A DNA stretch of 64,000 bases from positions 331,622-395,621 of the forward strand of contig NZ_RJVO01000004.1 in NCBI RefSeq assembly GCF_003730135.1. Reading direction: 5' to 3'. Below the pieces are notes generated by a model that was not told the DNA's origin, searched no databases, and saw only the letters and a program-made list of their open reading frames with translations. The number at the start of each line of letters is the position of its first letter. Positions within the stretch are counted from its first letter, which is position 1. Source of the stretch: Stagnimonas aquatica (lineage in GTDB: Bacteria; Pseudomonadota; Gammaproteobacteria; Nevskiales; Nevskiaceae). This document shows positions 56,110-64,000 of the stretch, one piece after another. Made by a program: the position numbers and the translations under genes.

Positions 56110-58166
56110 GCGGGAAGGCGCATGACGACCACACACATCACGAAGGTGAAGGGGGCGACGCCCATGCCGAACATCAGGGTGAGCAGGGTGGTCACAGCCA
56201 TGAGAATGCGGGCCTCTTCGGCGAGAAATCGGAGCTGATCTTCGCCCTGCTCGCGGGTGCCTTCGCACTCGCTGGTTGGCTGCTGGCGCGGCAGGGTGTG
56301 GGTCCTGGCTGGCTGCCGACGGCCTCGTTTGTGGTCGCCTACATCTTTGGCAGCTACTACACCGCGCAGGAGGCCATCGAGAACCTGCGCGCCAAGCGAT
56401 TCGAGATCGACACCCTGATGCTGGTGGCTGCCGCAGGCGCAGCGGCCCTGGGCGAATGGGCCGAAGGCGCGCTGCTGCTGTTCCTGTTCAGTCTGGGCCA
56501 TTCGCTCGAACACTTTGCGATGGGCCGCGCCCGCCGCGCCATCGAAGCCCTCGCCAAGCTGGCACCGGAAGTCGCTACCGTGCGTCGCGGCGACCAGACG
56601 GAAGAAGTCGCCGTCGCGCAGCTGCAGGTGGGCGATGTGCTCATCGTGCGCCCGAACGAACGCCTGCCTGCCGACGGCGTCGTCGTGCTCGGCAACAGCG
56701 CCGTCAACCAGGCACCGGTCACGGGCGAGAGCGTGCCGGTGGACAAGGAGCCCGTGAAGGACGTGGCCGCCGCACTCGCGGCGTTCGACAAGCTCGCGCC
56801 GCAGCACCGCGTGTTCGCAGGCACCATCAACGGCGCGGGTGCCATCGAGGTGAGTGTCGCCCGTCGCGCCGATCAGTCGGCGATGGCGCGGGTCGTGAAG
56901 ATGGTGACAGAGGCCGAGGCGCAACGCTCCCCGACCCAGCAGCTCACCGAGCGTTTCGAGCGCATTTTTGTGCCCTTTATTCTGGTGCTGGTGGGCCTGT
57001 TGATGCTGGCCTGGCTGGTGATCGACGAACCCTTTGCGGTGAGCTTCTACCGCGCGATGGCCGTGCTGGTCGCGGCGAGCCCCTGCGCACTGGCGATCTC
57101 GGTGCCGAGTGCTGTGCTCAGCGGCGTGGCGCGCGCGGCGCGCGGCGGCGTGCTGGTGAAGGGCGGCGGGCCTCTGGAAAACCTCGGCACACTCACGGCC
57201 ATTGCCTTCGACAAGACCGGCACGCTCACGGAGGGCAAACCCAAGCTCACCGATGTGATCGCCGCCGAAGGCAGCACGCCGGAGGAGCTTCTCAATGTCG
57301 CGCTCGCCGTCGAGAAGCAGAGCGACCATCCCCTGGCCCTGGCCGTGGTCAACGGCGCTGGCGAGCGGCTCGGCGACAAGGCCGAGACCTTGGCGATTGC
57401 CGAGGTCGAGAGCATTACCGGCCGTGGGGTGAAGGCACAGGTGGCGGGCGATCTGGTGTTCATCGGCAAGCCGGTGCTGTTCACCGAGATGGCCGATGCG
57501 CCGGTGCCTGCCGACGTGAGCGCCGCCAACAAGGCGCTGGTCGAAACCGGCCGCACCACCATGATCGTGCGGCGCGGCAGCCGCTACCTCGGCGTGATCG
57601 GCGTGATGGATACGCCGCGACCCGTCGCGGCACAGGTGATGCGCGAATTGCAGGCACTGGGCATCAAGAAAATGATCATGCTGTCCGGCGACAACCAGCA
57701 GGTTGCCAATGCCGTGGCGAAGACGGTGGGCCTGACGGAAGCGCGCGGCGACCTGATGCCCGAGCACAAGGTCGAGACCATCCAGTCACTCATCGCCAGC
57801 GAGGGCAAGGTGGCGATGGTGGGCGATGGCGTCAACGATGCACCGGCGATGGCCAATGCCACCGTCGGCATCGCGATGGGTGCTGCGGGCTCGGATGTGG
57901 CGCTGGAAACCGCCGACGTGGCCCTGATGTCGGACGATCTGGCGCATCTGCCTTTCGCAGTGGGTCTGTCCCGCGCCACCAGCCGGATCATCAAGCAGAA
58001 CCTCTGGGTCAGCCTGGGTGTGGTGGCCGTGCTCATCCCTTCCACCATCCTCGGCTTGAGCATCGGCACCGCCGTGCTGTTTCACGAAGGCTCGACCCTG
58101 GTGGTGGTCGTCAATGCCCTGCGGCTTCTGGCCTACCAGGGCAAGCCCGCAAAACCTGTGGTGTAA
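56106..58166 (+). CDS. Heavy-metal P-type ATPase, P1B-4-like (Co/Zn/Cd)
   Basis: 686 residues from a GTG overlapping the previous stop. A His-rich N-terminus (HDDHTHHEGEGGDAHAEHQG) takes the place of a Cys-type metal-binding domain. Motifs: TGES in the actuator domain, SPC (325-327) in the metal channel, D369 of DKTGT as the phosphorylated residue, GDGVNDAPAM, and HEGST (660-664). SPC together with HEGxT marks the P1B-4 subgroup, which exports Co2+, Zn2+, Cd2+ or Fe2+ (CzcP, CtpD types), rather than the CPC of ZntA/CopA. Works from cytoplasm to periplasm, handing metal to CzcCBA. Confidence 0.9.
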   Translation: MSGKAHDDHTHHEGEGGDAHAEHQGEQGGHSHENAGLFGEKSELIFALLAGAFALAGWLLARQGVGPGWLPTASFVVAYIFGSYYTAQEAIENLRAKRFEIDTLMLVAAAGAAALGEWAEGALLLFLFSLGHSLEHFAMGRARRAIEALAKLAPEVATVRRGDQTEEVAVAQLQVGDVLIVRPNERLPADGVVVLGNSAVNQAPVTGESVPVDKEPVKDVAAALAAFDKLAPQHRVFAGTINGAGAIEVSVARRADQSAMARVVKMVTEAEAQRSPTQQLTERFERIFVPFILVLVGLLMLAWLVIDEPFAVSFYRAMAVLVAASPCALAISVPSAVLSGVARAARGGVLVKGGGPLENLGTLTAIAFDKTGTLTEGKPKLTDVIAAEGSTPEELLNVALAVEKQSDHPLALAVVNGAGERLGDKAETLAIAEVESITGRGVKAQVAGDLVFIGKPVLFTEMADAPVPADVSAANKALVETGRTTMIVRRGSRYLGVIGVMDTPRPVAAQVMRELQALGIKKMIMLSGDNQQVANAVAKTVGLTEARGDLMPEHKVETIQSLIASEGKVAMVGDGVNDAPAMANATVGIAMGAAGSDVALETADVALMSDDLAHLPFAVGLSRATSRIIKQNLWVSLGVVAVLIPSTILGLSIGTAVLFHEGSTLVVVVNALRLLAYQGKPAKPVV

Positions 58167-58198
58167 CCGAAACCCGCTTTGCAGGAGACCTGAAAGCC

Positions 58199-58513
58199 AT
58201 GAGCGAAACCTTGAACATCCCAGCCCTGCGCGGCACGGGCTTGATCTGTCCGGCGTGCCAGGTGGCGCTGGTGATGAGCGAGCGCCAGAACATCGAAATC
58301 GACTACTGCCCCGCCTGCCGTGGCGTCTGGCTGGATCGCGGCGAGCTGGACAAGATCATCGAGCGCAGCCAGGGCACGCCATCGGAGCCGCCGCTGGTGC
58401 TGGCTTCCGGCCCGATGAAAAACTCCTATCCGGTCGATGAGGGGCATCGCGGCCGCGCAGGACATGACGGTGGGCACCGGCGCAAATCCTGGTTGCAGGA
58501 GCTGTTCGACTGA
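58199..58513 (+). CDS. TFIIB-type zinc-ribbon protein
   Basis: 104 residues. A zinc ribbon with C17-x2-C20 and C37-x2-C40 (CPAC...CPAC, then GVWLDRGELDKI) matches the zf-TFIIB family. The C-terminus is His/Arg-rich (DEGHRGRAGHDGGHRRKSW). Function is unknown; its location between an ATPase and a CDF gene suggests a role in metal handling or sensing, as an inference. It begins 32 nt after the ATPase gene with a good ribosome-binding site (GGAG). Confidence 0.85.
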   Translation: MSETLNIPALRGTGLICPACQVALVMSERQNIEIDYCPACRGVWLDRGELDKIIERSQGTPSEPPLVLASGPMKNSYPVDEGHRGRAGHDGGHRRKSWLQELFD

Positions 58514-58578
58514 ACGCTGCACAACCGTCTTTTCTATCCGGGGCCGCAACGAAACCCCGCCGCGACAGGAGCATTGGC

Positions 58579-59547
58579 ATGAGCGAAGCACACGATCACG
58601 GCAAGGGCAGCAACGAACGGGCGATGTGGCTGGCCCTGGCCCTGACGGGCGGGTTCATGGTGGTCGAGGTGATTGGCGGCGTGCTGACCGGCAGCCTCGC
58701 CTTGCTCTCCGACGCAGCCCACATGCTCACGGACACCACCGCGCTCGTCATCGCGCTGTTCGCCATCCGCATCGGGCGGCGTGCCGCCGACGCGCGCCGC
58801 ACCTATGGCTATGCGCGCTTCGAGATTCTGGCCGCCGCGTTCAACGCCGCCATGCTGTTCGTGGTGGCCTTCTACATCCTCTACGAGGCCTACGCGCGGC
58901 TCAGCGAGCCGCAGCAGATCCAGTCCAGCGCCATGCTGGTGGTTGCCGTCGTCGGGATGATTGTCAATTTCATCTCCATGCGCCTGCTGACGGGTGGCAA
59001 GGACGAGAGCCTCAACGTGAAGGGCGCGTATCTGGAGGTATGGAGCGATCTGCTCGGCTCGCTGGGTGTGATCGTCGGGGCGCTGGTGATTCGTTTCACC
59101 GGCTGGCTGTGGGTGGATACGGTGATCGCGGTCGCCATCGCGCTCTGGGTGTTGCCTCGCACCTGGACGCTGCTCAAGGCCAGCGTGAACGTGTTGCTCG
59201 AAGGCGTGCCGGACGGGGTGAACCTCGACGACATCCGTTCTGCCCTGCGCAGCACGCCCGGCGTGCAGGAAGCACACGACCTGCACGTCTGGGCCATCAC
59301 CAGCGGCAAGACTAGCCTGAGCGCGCATCTGCTGCTGAACGTCGGCGCTGATGCCGAAGCGGTGCGCCTCGCCGTTGGCGCGAAGCTGCGCGAGCAGTTC
59401 GGCATCCGTCACAGCACCCTGCAATGCGAGTTGACGCCCTGCGATTCTCCCGATGATTTCGGTTTGCTGCCCCTGCCAATACCGGCTGGCGATCAGGCTG
59501 GAACCGGGCATCGCAACGATCCCGCTGGCGGAGACTTGCGGCGTTGA
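58579..59547 (+). CDS. CDF family cation exporter (CzcD-like)
   Basis: 322 residues with six helices. Metal site: helix 2 has SDAAHMLTD (H-x3-D) and helix 5 has EVWSDLLGS. A C-terminal cytoplasmic metal-sensing domain includes HDLHVWAITSGKTSLSAHLL and HSTLQCEL. The short His-containing N-terminus (EAHDHGKGS) is typical of zinc-type CDF proteins. It exports Zn2+, Cd2+ or Co2+ in exchange for protons, and is smaller in capacity than the ATPase or RND pump. It starts 65 nt after the zinc-ribbon gene. Confidence 0.9.
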   Translation: MSEAHDHGKGSNERAMWLALALTGGFMVVEVIGGVLTGSLALLSDAAHMLTDTTALVIALFAIRIGRRAADARRTYGYARFEILAAAFNAAMLFVVAFYILYEAYARLSEPQQIQSSAMLVVAVVGMIVNFISMRLLTGGKDESLNVKGAYLEVWSDLLGSLGVIVGALVIRFTGWLWVDTVIAVAIALWVLPRTWTLLKASVNVLLEGVPDGVNLDDIRSALRSTPGVQEAHDLHVWAITSGKTSLSAHLLLNVGADAEAVRLAVGAKLREQFGIRHSTLQCELTPCDSPDDFGLLPLPIPAGDQAGTGHRNDPAGGDLRR

Positions 59548-59575
59548 TCCCGCAACCATATTCGGAGAAATCATC

Positions 59576-61165
59576 ATGCTACTGCGCCCCTTGTTCACGC
59601 CACTCGCCGGTTTCGCAGCCCTGCTGTGCGTCGTCGGCTGCGGCAACAGCGCTGTCCCGGATGTCGCCAGCGTTCCACCCGCACCCGCACCCGCACCGGC
59701 ACCCGGCACGCCGCCGGTCCTGGGCACGAAGAAGCTCACCGTGGTCGTCGCTGTGGTCGATAGCCTCATGCCCCAGGAGATCACCGCCACCACGCCGAAT
59801 CTCGATGCCCTGAAATCCGAGGGCACCTTCTACACCGAGAGCCGCGCGATCTTTTCCGCCGAGACCATTCCCAACCATGTGGCGATGATGACGGGCGTCA
59901 ACCCGGCGCGCAGCGGCATCGCCACCAACAACTTCATCGACTTTCTCGACCCGCTCAATCCGGTCGAGCGCGATCTCTCGCTGCCTGAAGAACTTGCGGC
60001 CAACACGCTGTTCACCTGGGTGGATCGGAAGTGCCGCGTCAATGGCCTCAATCCCGACATCAAGACCGGGGCGACGCTCTCGAAAAAATACCTGTTCGAG
60101 GTGTTCCAGGGGGATGCTTTCGACGCCCAGCGCGCCAACCGCAATGCCAAGGTCTTCAACGTCCCACCCGACAGCCACTGGGATCCGACCAGTAGCCCCG
60201 CCTACATCGGCCCCGGCTTTGAATACACGCCCGACGCGCCCACCATGCAGCAGGCGCTCACGCAGTTGCCGGAGGCGGATTTCTTCTTCGTCAGTCTCGG
60301 TGATGTGGATCGCTTCGCGCATGCGCTCGGCACCGCCGCACGCAGCGCGGCACTGCTGACCGCAGACGCCCAGATTGGTCGCCTGCGCACTGCGCTCGAA
60401 GACGCCGGGCGCTGGGAAAACACGGTGATGATCGTCACCAGCGACCACGGCACCGACATCGCCACCAATCCCTTCACCAATGGCATCTCCACCCAAGGCA
60501 CGCTCGACGCACTCGCCGGCTGCTTCACGCCGATGACCGCGGTGCAGAACGGCGGCAGCGACAGCCTCTACGTGATGGATCGCAGCCTGCCGCTCGCCCA
60601 GCGCCAGGCGGCGCTGCGCGCGGCGCGTGCCTGCCTCATCGGCACCACCGATTGCGCGACCCTCTGCCCCGGCGCGACGCGCCCAGCCAATGCCGCCCAG
60701 ATTGCCGGGGCTTGGTACACCCAGGACGATGCTGCCGACCCCGAAGGCAGCATGCCGGCCAGCCTCGTTTCCAGGCATCCGAATCTGGGCGATCTCGTGC
60801 TCGTGGCCGCGCGCGGGTTCAAGTTCTCGGAGCCGGACGCAAGCGGCAATCCCATCCCTGGTAATCACGGCCATCCGGTGACGTTCCGCAACGTCATGCT
60901 GGTCAGCGGCGGCTCGCCCTGGGTGAAGAAGGGGCAAGTGATCGCGGCCTCCACCGCCACGCCCAGCGATTTCGACCGGCTGCCGGAACAGGCGGAGAAC
61001 ATCGACATCACGCCGACCGTGGCCTGGCTCCTGGGACTCAACATCCAGCCTGGCGATTTCCCTGAAGGCGCTGGTTTTGATGGCCGCATCCTCGACCAGG
61101 CGTTCAGCCAGTTCGATACCGCTCCCAATGCAGCCGCGCCCACGGTCTGCGGGCGCTTCAGCTAA
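59576..61165 (+). CDS. Secreted alkaline phosphatase-superfamily phosphodiesterase/pyrophosphatase-like lipoprotein
   Basis: 529 residues from ATG at 59576. A lipoprotein signal (FAALLCVVGC) and a Pro/Ala-rich linker (PPAPAPAPAPGT) precede a domain of the alkaline phosphatase superfamily with first metal Asp in VVAVVDSL, nucleophile Thr in AETIPNHVAMMTG, and metal residues in VTSDHGTD and NHGHP. It resembles type I nucleotide pyrophosphatase/phosphodiesterase. Several Cys in the C-terminal half suggest disulfides. Periplasmic release of phosphate could help to precipitate Pb or Zn, an inference. Confidence 0.83.
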   Translation: MLLRPLFTPLAGFAALLCVVGCGNSAVPDVASVPPAPAPAPAPGTPPVLGTKKLTVVVAVVDSLMPQEITATTPNLDALKSEGTFYTESRAIFSAETIPNHVAMMTGVNPARSGIATNNFIDFLDPLNPVERDLSLPEELAANTLFTWVDRKCRVNGLNPDIKTGATLSKKYLFEVFQGDAFDAQRANRNAKVFNVPPDSHWDPTSSPAYIGPGFEYTPDAPTMQQALTQLPEADFFFVSLGDVDRFAHALGTAARSAALLTADAQIGRLRTALEDAGRWENTVMIVTSDHGTDIATNPFTNGISTQGTLDALAGCFTPMTAVQNGGSDSLYVMDRSLPLAQRQAALRAARACLIGTTDCATLCPGATRPANAAQIAGAWYTQDDAADPEGSMPASLVSRHPNLGDLVLVAARGFKFSEPDASGNPIPGNHGHPVTFRNVMLVSGGSPWVKKGQVIAASTATPSDFDRLPEQAENIDITPTVAWLLGLNIQPGDFPEGAGFDGRILDQAFSQFDTAPNAAAPTVCGRFS

Positions 61166-61174
61166 AGCCCAGAC

Positions 61175-61753
61175 ATGGCCAAACCACCGCGCAGGCCGCA
61201 TGGACGCCCGAAAAAGATCGTGCAAGAGAACACGACGGCGCGCGTGGGCGTGCCGAGAGAGGCAAAGCTCGCACTCCTCGTGGCGATTCCGTTCGGCATT
61301 GCGACTGCGCTCATCCTGAGTTGGTCGAGCCTGTTTCCGGTCGCACCGGAGCAGCTGGTCGAAGTGGTGTGGAGACACCAGTGCAAATGCGCCAATGGCT
61401 GGATGGCGGGACTGCGTGCCGAAGGCTTCGTCGTTCAGGATTTCGAGCTCGACGACATCCGGTCCTACCGCCAGCAATGGCATGTGCCGAACACGATCAC
61501 CGGATGCCATCCGGCCTCCTACCTCGGCTACTTTCTCGATGGGCACCTGACGGCAGCCACGCTGCATCGCCTGGCGCGCGAGCATCCCGATGCGGTGGGC
61601 ATACAGCAGGTGGACACCGTCCAGCCCGATGCCGAGGGCAAGCCGCAGATCGTCGGCAGTCAATTGCTGCTGGTCGATGGCAACGGTGCCACCAAGCCCT
61701 GGCCTGAGATTGCGAAAGCTGCGGCACCGCCCGAACCATCACCGCCGGAATAG
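61175..61753 (+). CDS. DUF411-like protein, membrane-anchored
   Basis: 192 residues. A basic N-terminus is followed by one hydrophobic segment (ALLVAIPFGIATALILSW). The C-terminal domain has HQCKCANGWMAGLRAEGF, a variant of the CGCC motif of DUF411, followed by HVPNTITGCHPASYLGYFLDGH, with the family's conserved Cys-His and Gly-His pairs. DUF411 proteins are predicted metal-binding and occur in copper and other metal resistance clusters. The loss of one Cys may change its metal choice. Confidence 0.75.
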   Translation: MAKPPRRPHGRPKKIVQENTTARVGVPREAKLALLVAIPFGIATALILSWSSLFPVAPEQLVEVVWRHQCKCANGWMAGLRAEGFVVQDFELDDIRSYRQQWHVPNTITGCHPASYLGYFLDGHLTAATLHRLAREHPDAVGIQQVDTVQPDAEGKPQIVGSQLLLVDGNGATKPWPEIAKAAAPPEPSPPE

Positions 61754-61786
61754 GTCACACCAACGTGCGTCACTGAGGAGAGAGAC

Positions 61787-62341
61787 ATGGACAGATCACC
61801 GCGTGTGCTGCCATTCGTCGTCGTGGGTCTGCTATTGCCAGTTTCGGCTTGCGTCACCGCCCCCCGCACCGCCACAGCGAATGCGCCAGGGGCTTACCGA
61901 TACTGTGATCCCTACGCGCTCAGCAGCGGTGCCTACGGCCGCTGCTACAACGGCATCAGTCGCTTGGATTACCTGGGCTATGGCGGCTACTACGGCGGAT
62001 ACGGTTATCCGCAGGCTTATGGCCCGGCCTCTGCGCGTTACGGCAGTTATGGCTTGAGTCGGAGCTACGGCGGTTTCGGCGACTACCACTTCGACGACGG
62101 CTATCACCTGGCCAGCGCCTACGGCCACGGGCAGCCGGGTTTTGTCAGCGCGCCTTACCGCGATTTCTTTCCGATCCACTCTGGGTCGTATGGTCCGGGA
62201 GCCGGTCATTACGGCGGTTTCGGCGGACTGCATGATGACGTCCGCCTGCACTCCGGCAGCCCGCGCCACACGAGCGGCATCCGGCACGGCGGCGGCATCG
62301 GCCATTCGCGGCCCGGACACGGTGGCAGCAGACACCACTGA
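61787..62341 (+). CDS. Gly/Tyr/His-rich lipoprotein of unknown function
   Basis: 184 residues. Lipoprotein signal ends at VSAC. The mature part is low-complexity, rich in Gly, Tyr, Ser and His, for example YGGYYGGYGYPQAYG and a C-terminal stretch with many His (HSGSPRHTSGIRHGGG, then IGHSRPGHGGSRHH). A periplasmic metal-binding or surface role is plausible for such His-rich chains, but this is an inference from composition only. It closes the metal block. Confidence 0.6.
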   Translation: MDRSPRVLPFVVVGLLLPVSACVTAPRTATANAPGAYRYCDPYALSSGAYGRCYNGISRLDYLGYGGYYGGYGYPQAYGPASARYGSYGLSRSYGGFGDYHFDDGYHLASAYGHGQPGFVSAPYRDFFPIHSGSYGPGAGHYGGFGGLHDDVRLHSGSPRHTSGIRHGGGIGHSRPGHGGSRHH

Positions 62342-62405
62342 GGGGGTAAAGGGGGGCAGACAAGATAAGCGTAAAATGTGCCAAGATCGCTAATAAGTGA
62401 TTGAT

Positions 62406-63566
62406 CTAACTATGTTTAATTAGATAATCAGAGCCCGCGTAGCCGTAAGTGTACTGCACGACATAGCGCTCGTTCCCTTTCGCCGCGCCCTCATCGCCAT
62501 TCCGACGTCGATGGTCCGCCTCCAGATGGGCCTCGGCGCAAATCAGCCTGTCGAAAAGCAGTTGATGATCCAGCACGAGCAGTTCATGGATGCGTACCTG
62601 CAAATGCCGCTGGGATCTGATTGCCGGGTCGAGCGCTCCGAGTACCGATCGCGGATCTTCAAAATTGACCCGCTTTTTGCCCCGCGTTAGAAACAGCCGT
62701 GTTCGCTTAAACAGCTTCCAGCATGATTCCAATGGAACCTGGCGTAACTCAACGGCGCTGTCCGGCACGTCCTCACCTCGGCACACCTTCCCGATTGGAT
62801 GAAGGGTCTCGAACGTGACCCGAAGGTCCGGAGGCAGCTTGGTCTTCAGCTCGCGAGCCCAGAAGAAGACGAACGAAATTCCCGGTTTTTCAGGCTGTGA
62901 ACTGTCCCTCCAGAAACGCCTGGCCATCGCGTTTTTGTAGTCATTGCCAAACTTCGCATGTGTCGAGCACAAGAAGATGCCGCTGGGTGTCGGGGTCGCC
63001 GTTCGCCAGCACAACCGGCAGACCTCGATCAGCTCCGGAGATGGTTCGGGTGAAGCCGGCCTCTTGAGCCGAATATCCAGTTCGAAAAGCGCTTCGCGGA
63101 TAGCGCTCCCCTCAACTCCCCAGACCTCGGCGGCGATGTGTGGGTCCCACCCATTGATCTCCGCGATTCGCTGAAGGCGTGGCGGTACCGTGGCTTCCGC
63201 GGAGTCTCCATATCCCCACGACAGCGAGTCCGCGAACGCCTCCGCCGGCCCCGCCAACCTCTCCGCAAAAATCCACCAGTCCTCGACCGTCCTGACCTTG
63301 GATGGGAATTCGCGTTCGATTTCCTCGAACAGCGACCGAAGCGGATCTTGAACCGCTCGCCGGGCGGCCTGCCAAAGCGCATGCGCCCGTCGGCGCGCGG
63401 GAAGCGGACCAACCTCTTCGATCAATCGCGCTTGCAGTTCTTCTTCGTGTTGTCGATTGGGCTTTTTGTACACGCACGCGCTCAAACAAGTGTCGCTGCA
63501 ACAAGAGCTTGGATCGGACTTTGGAAATGGCGCGACCTTGCGGCGCACCACTTTTCGGTCCCGCAT
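62406..63566 (-). CDS. Protein of unknown function with putative zinc finger
   Basis: 386 residues from ATG at 63566; a TTG at 63584 is possible. The N-terminus has four close cysteines (C22, C23, C27, C31), and the middle has C183-x2-C186-x13-C200-x2-H203, which looks like a zinc-binding knuckle. The rest is charged and probably globular (FEEIEREFPSKVRTVEDWW, RTRLFLTRGKKRVN). No family recognised. It lies on the opposite strand to the metal block and faces it, and could be a DNA-binding or element-linked protein. Confidence 0.6.
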   Translation of the reverse strand: MRDRKVVRRKVAPFPKSDPSSCCSDTCLSACVYKKPNRQHEEELQARLIEEVGPLPARRRAHALWQAARRAVQDPLRSLFEEIEREFPSKVRTVEDWWIFAERLAGPAEAFADSLSWGYGDSAEATVPPRLQRIAEINGWDPHIAAEVWGVEGSAIREALFELDIRLKRPASPEPSPELIEVCRLCWRTATPTPSGIFLCSTHAKFGNDYKNAMARRFWRDSSQPEKPGISFVFFWARELKTKLPPDLRVTFETLHPIGKVCRGEDVPDSAVELRQVPLESCWKLFKRTRLFLTRGKKRVNFEDPRSVLGALDPAIRSQRHLQVRIHELLVLDHQLLFDRLICAEAHLEADHRRRNGDEGAAKGNERYVVQYTYGYAGSDYLIKHS

Positions 63567-63625
63567 CCTGCTGCGGCATGTCAATCAACATCAATCGTTG
63601 TCACGCCGACGAGGCCGGTAGCCCA

Positions 63626-63889
63626 ATGGCCGACGTCCTTCTGGACGTCGAAGACATTGCCCGGTTGTACCGGTCGACGCCGGGAACGATTCGAACTGCG
63701 CTCTATCGGCATCGGCGCTGCGGCGCCGCATTCCGTTTTCCCCAGCCGATCCCGACGAACCGTCGCCTGCTTTGGCTGAAGAGCGTCGTCGACGCTCATC
63801 TGAAGTCCCTTCAGCTGGACTCTGCCGCCGTGGGCGGCCCGGACGGCAGCTATTCCGGGAGAAGGCCAATGTATGTTGGCGCGCGTTGA
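63626..63889 (+). CDS. Small helix-turn-helix protein, perhaps cut short by an IS
   Basis: 87 residues from ATG at 63626; an ATG at 63578 is an alternative. The sequence VLLDVEDIARLYRSTPGTIR then TALYRHRRC looks like an excisionase/AlpA-type winged HTH. The stop codon lies in the first terminal repeat of the IS-like sequence, so the original 3' end may be lost. Divergent from the Cys/His-rich gene, so the pair could be a regulatory unit of an older mobile element. Confidence 0.5.
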   Translation: MADVLLDVEDIARLYRSTPGTIRTALYRHRRCGAAFRFPQPIPTNRRLLWLKSVVDAHLKSLQLDSAAVGGPDGSYSGRRPMYVGAR

Positions 63890-64000
63890 AAACTGACCAT
63901 CTCTGCTCATTGAAAATTGACCAGGGGTGGACGCCGAGGGCGGTAGCCCTCGGCGTGTTGGGATTGTAGGTCGTCAGATCAGTTCATCGGTTCGCTCCTG
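63874..64000 (-). mobile_element. End of an insertion sequence, IS21-like terminal repeats
   Basis: TTGAAAACTGACCA (63886-63899) is repeated as TTGAAAATTGACCA (63910-63923), 24 nt apart. Multiple copies of such a motif near the tip are typical of IS21-family ends. The likely outer end begins TGTTGGCGCGCG at 63874. Minus-strand coding seems to enter from the right edge, ending at about 63974-63981. Too little is seen to name the element. Confidence 0.6.
63931..63956. terminator. Hairpin inside the IS end
   Basis: ACGCCGAGGGC (63931-63941) pairs perfectly with GCCCTCGGCGT (63946-63956) around a 4-nt loop. It may terminate the minus-strand IS transcript or block read-through from outside. Confidence 0.65.

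Larger units (their letters stand above)
41326..64000. mobile_element. Acquired metal-resistance island with Tn3-type left end; right end outside window
   Basis: From the gloA breakpoint on, the window carries only accessory genes: tnpA, HTH-regulated small genes, pbr, czc, further metal transporters, and IS ends. Base composition drops sharply at 41.3-46.4 kb compared with the flank, then rises again in the metal block, suggesting that the island was assembled from several sources. Whether the metal genes belong to the same transposon as tnpA is not shown, since no right inverted repeat or resolvase was seen. Confidence 0.6.

Noticed and set aside
44488..64000. Right inverted repeat of the Tn3-type element
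   Set aside because: Reading for an inverted copy of GGGGGTCATCTGG found no convincing match, so I do not claim that the element ends in this window. GGGGG runs near 62343 do not continue with the same sequence.
63974..64000. Partial minus-strand IS gene at the right edge
   Set aside because: Two frames end close together (63974 and 63979) with fewer than nine codons visible, so neither can be chosen.

Overview
The window reads as one contiguous piece of a GC-rich gammaproteobacterial chromosome. The Lysobacterales (Xanthomonadales) are the most likely home, as an inference. Reasons: a fused isobutyryl-CoA mutase (icmF), a GlyGly-CTERM-type secreted protease, several predicted lipoproteins, darP, and a GTAGGGTGGGCTTCAGCCCAC-type dispersed palindrome. 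No rRNA or tRNA gene was seen. Coding density is very high. The longest gene-free stretches are 20025-20297 (273 nt, one hairpin), 23796-24032 (237 nt, divergent promoter region of icmF and a diguanylate cyclase gene) and 41326-41559 (234 nt, AT-rich left end of a transposon). No gap exceeds 300 nt.

Positions 1-41325 look like core or species-specific chromosome. First come hydrolases and oxidoreductases: a hotdog thioesterase, a DUF885 peptidase, an SDR, an MBL hydrolase, a secreted serine protease, an aberrant M28-like protein and a lipase. These are mixed with membrane proteins, two AraC regulators and a ParE-type toxin-antitoxin pair (1-20 kb). Next are icmF, a GGDEF enzyme, selO and a DMT transporter (20-28 kb). 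A three-gene signalling unit follows at 28-31.4 kb: a CheY-like receiver, a receiver fused to degenerate GGDEF and EAL domains, and a histidine kinase with an ethylene-receptor-like membrane domain. Then come RNase T2, a PepSY-type membrane protein, and the PEP/pyruvate/malate node (maeB and ppsA, with ppsR divergent). PhoD, a protein of unknown function and a decapitated gloA close this part.

At about 41326 the sequence changes. A Tn3-family transposon end has cut off the 5' part of gloA. Local base composition becomes more AT-rich through tnpA and a small-gene operon controlled by an HTH repressor, then returns to high GC in a large heavy-metal resistance block (46.4-62.3 kb). That block holds pbrR, a CDF-like transporter and pbrT with a MerR-type long-spacer promoter. 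It continues with a czcCBA RND efflux system, a PII-like protein coupled to a P1B-4-type ATPase, a zinc-ribbon protein, a CDF exporter, a secreted phosphodiesterase/phosphatase-like protein, a DUF411-like protein and a Gly/Tyr-rich lipoprotein. The expected logic is uptake or handling of Pb by PbrT, export from the cytoplasm by the ATPase and CDFs, and export out of the cell by CzcCBA. The window ends in more mobile DNA: a Cys/His-rich unknown protein, a small HTH protein, and the terminal repeats of what looks like an IS21-type insertion sequence. The right end of the Tn3-type element was not found and probably lies outside the window.
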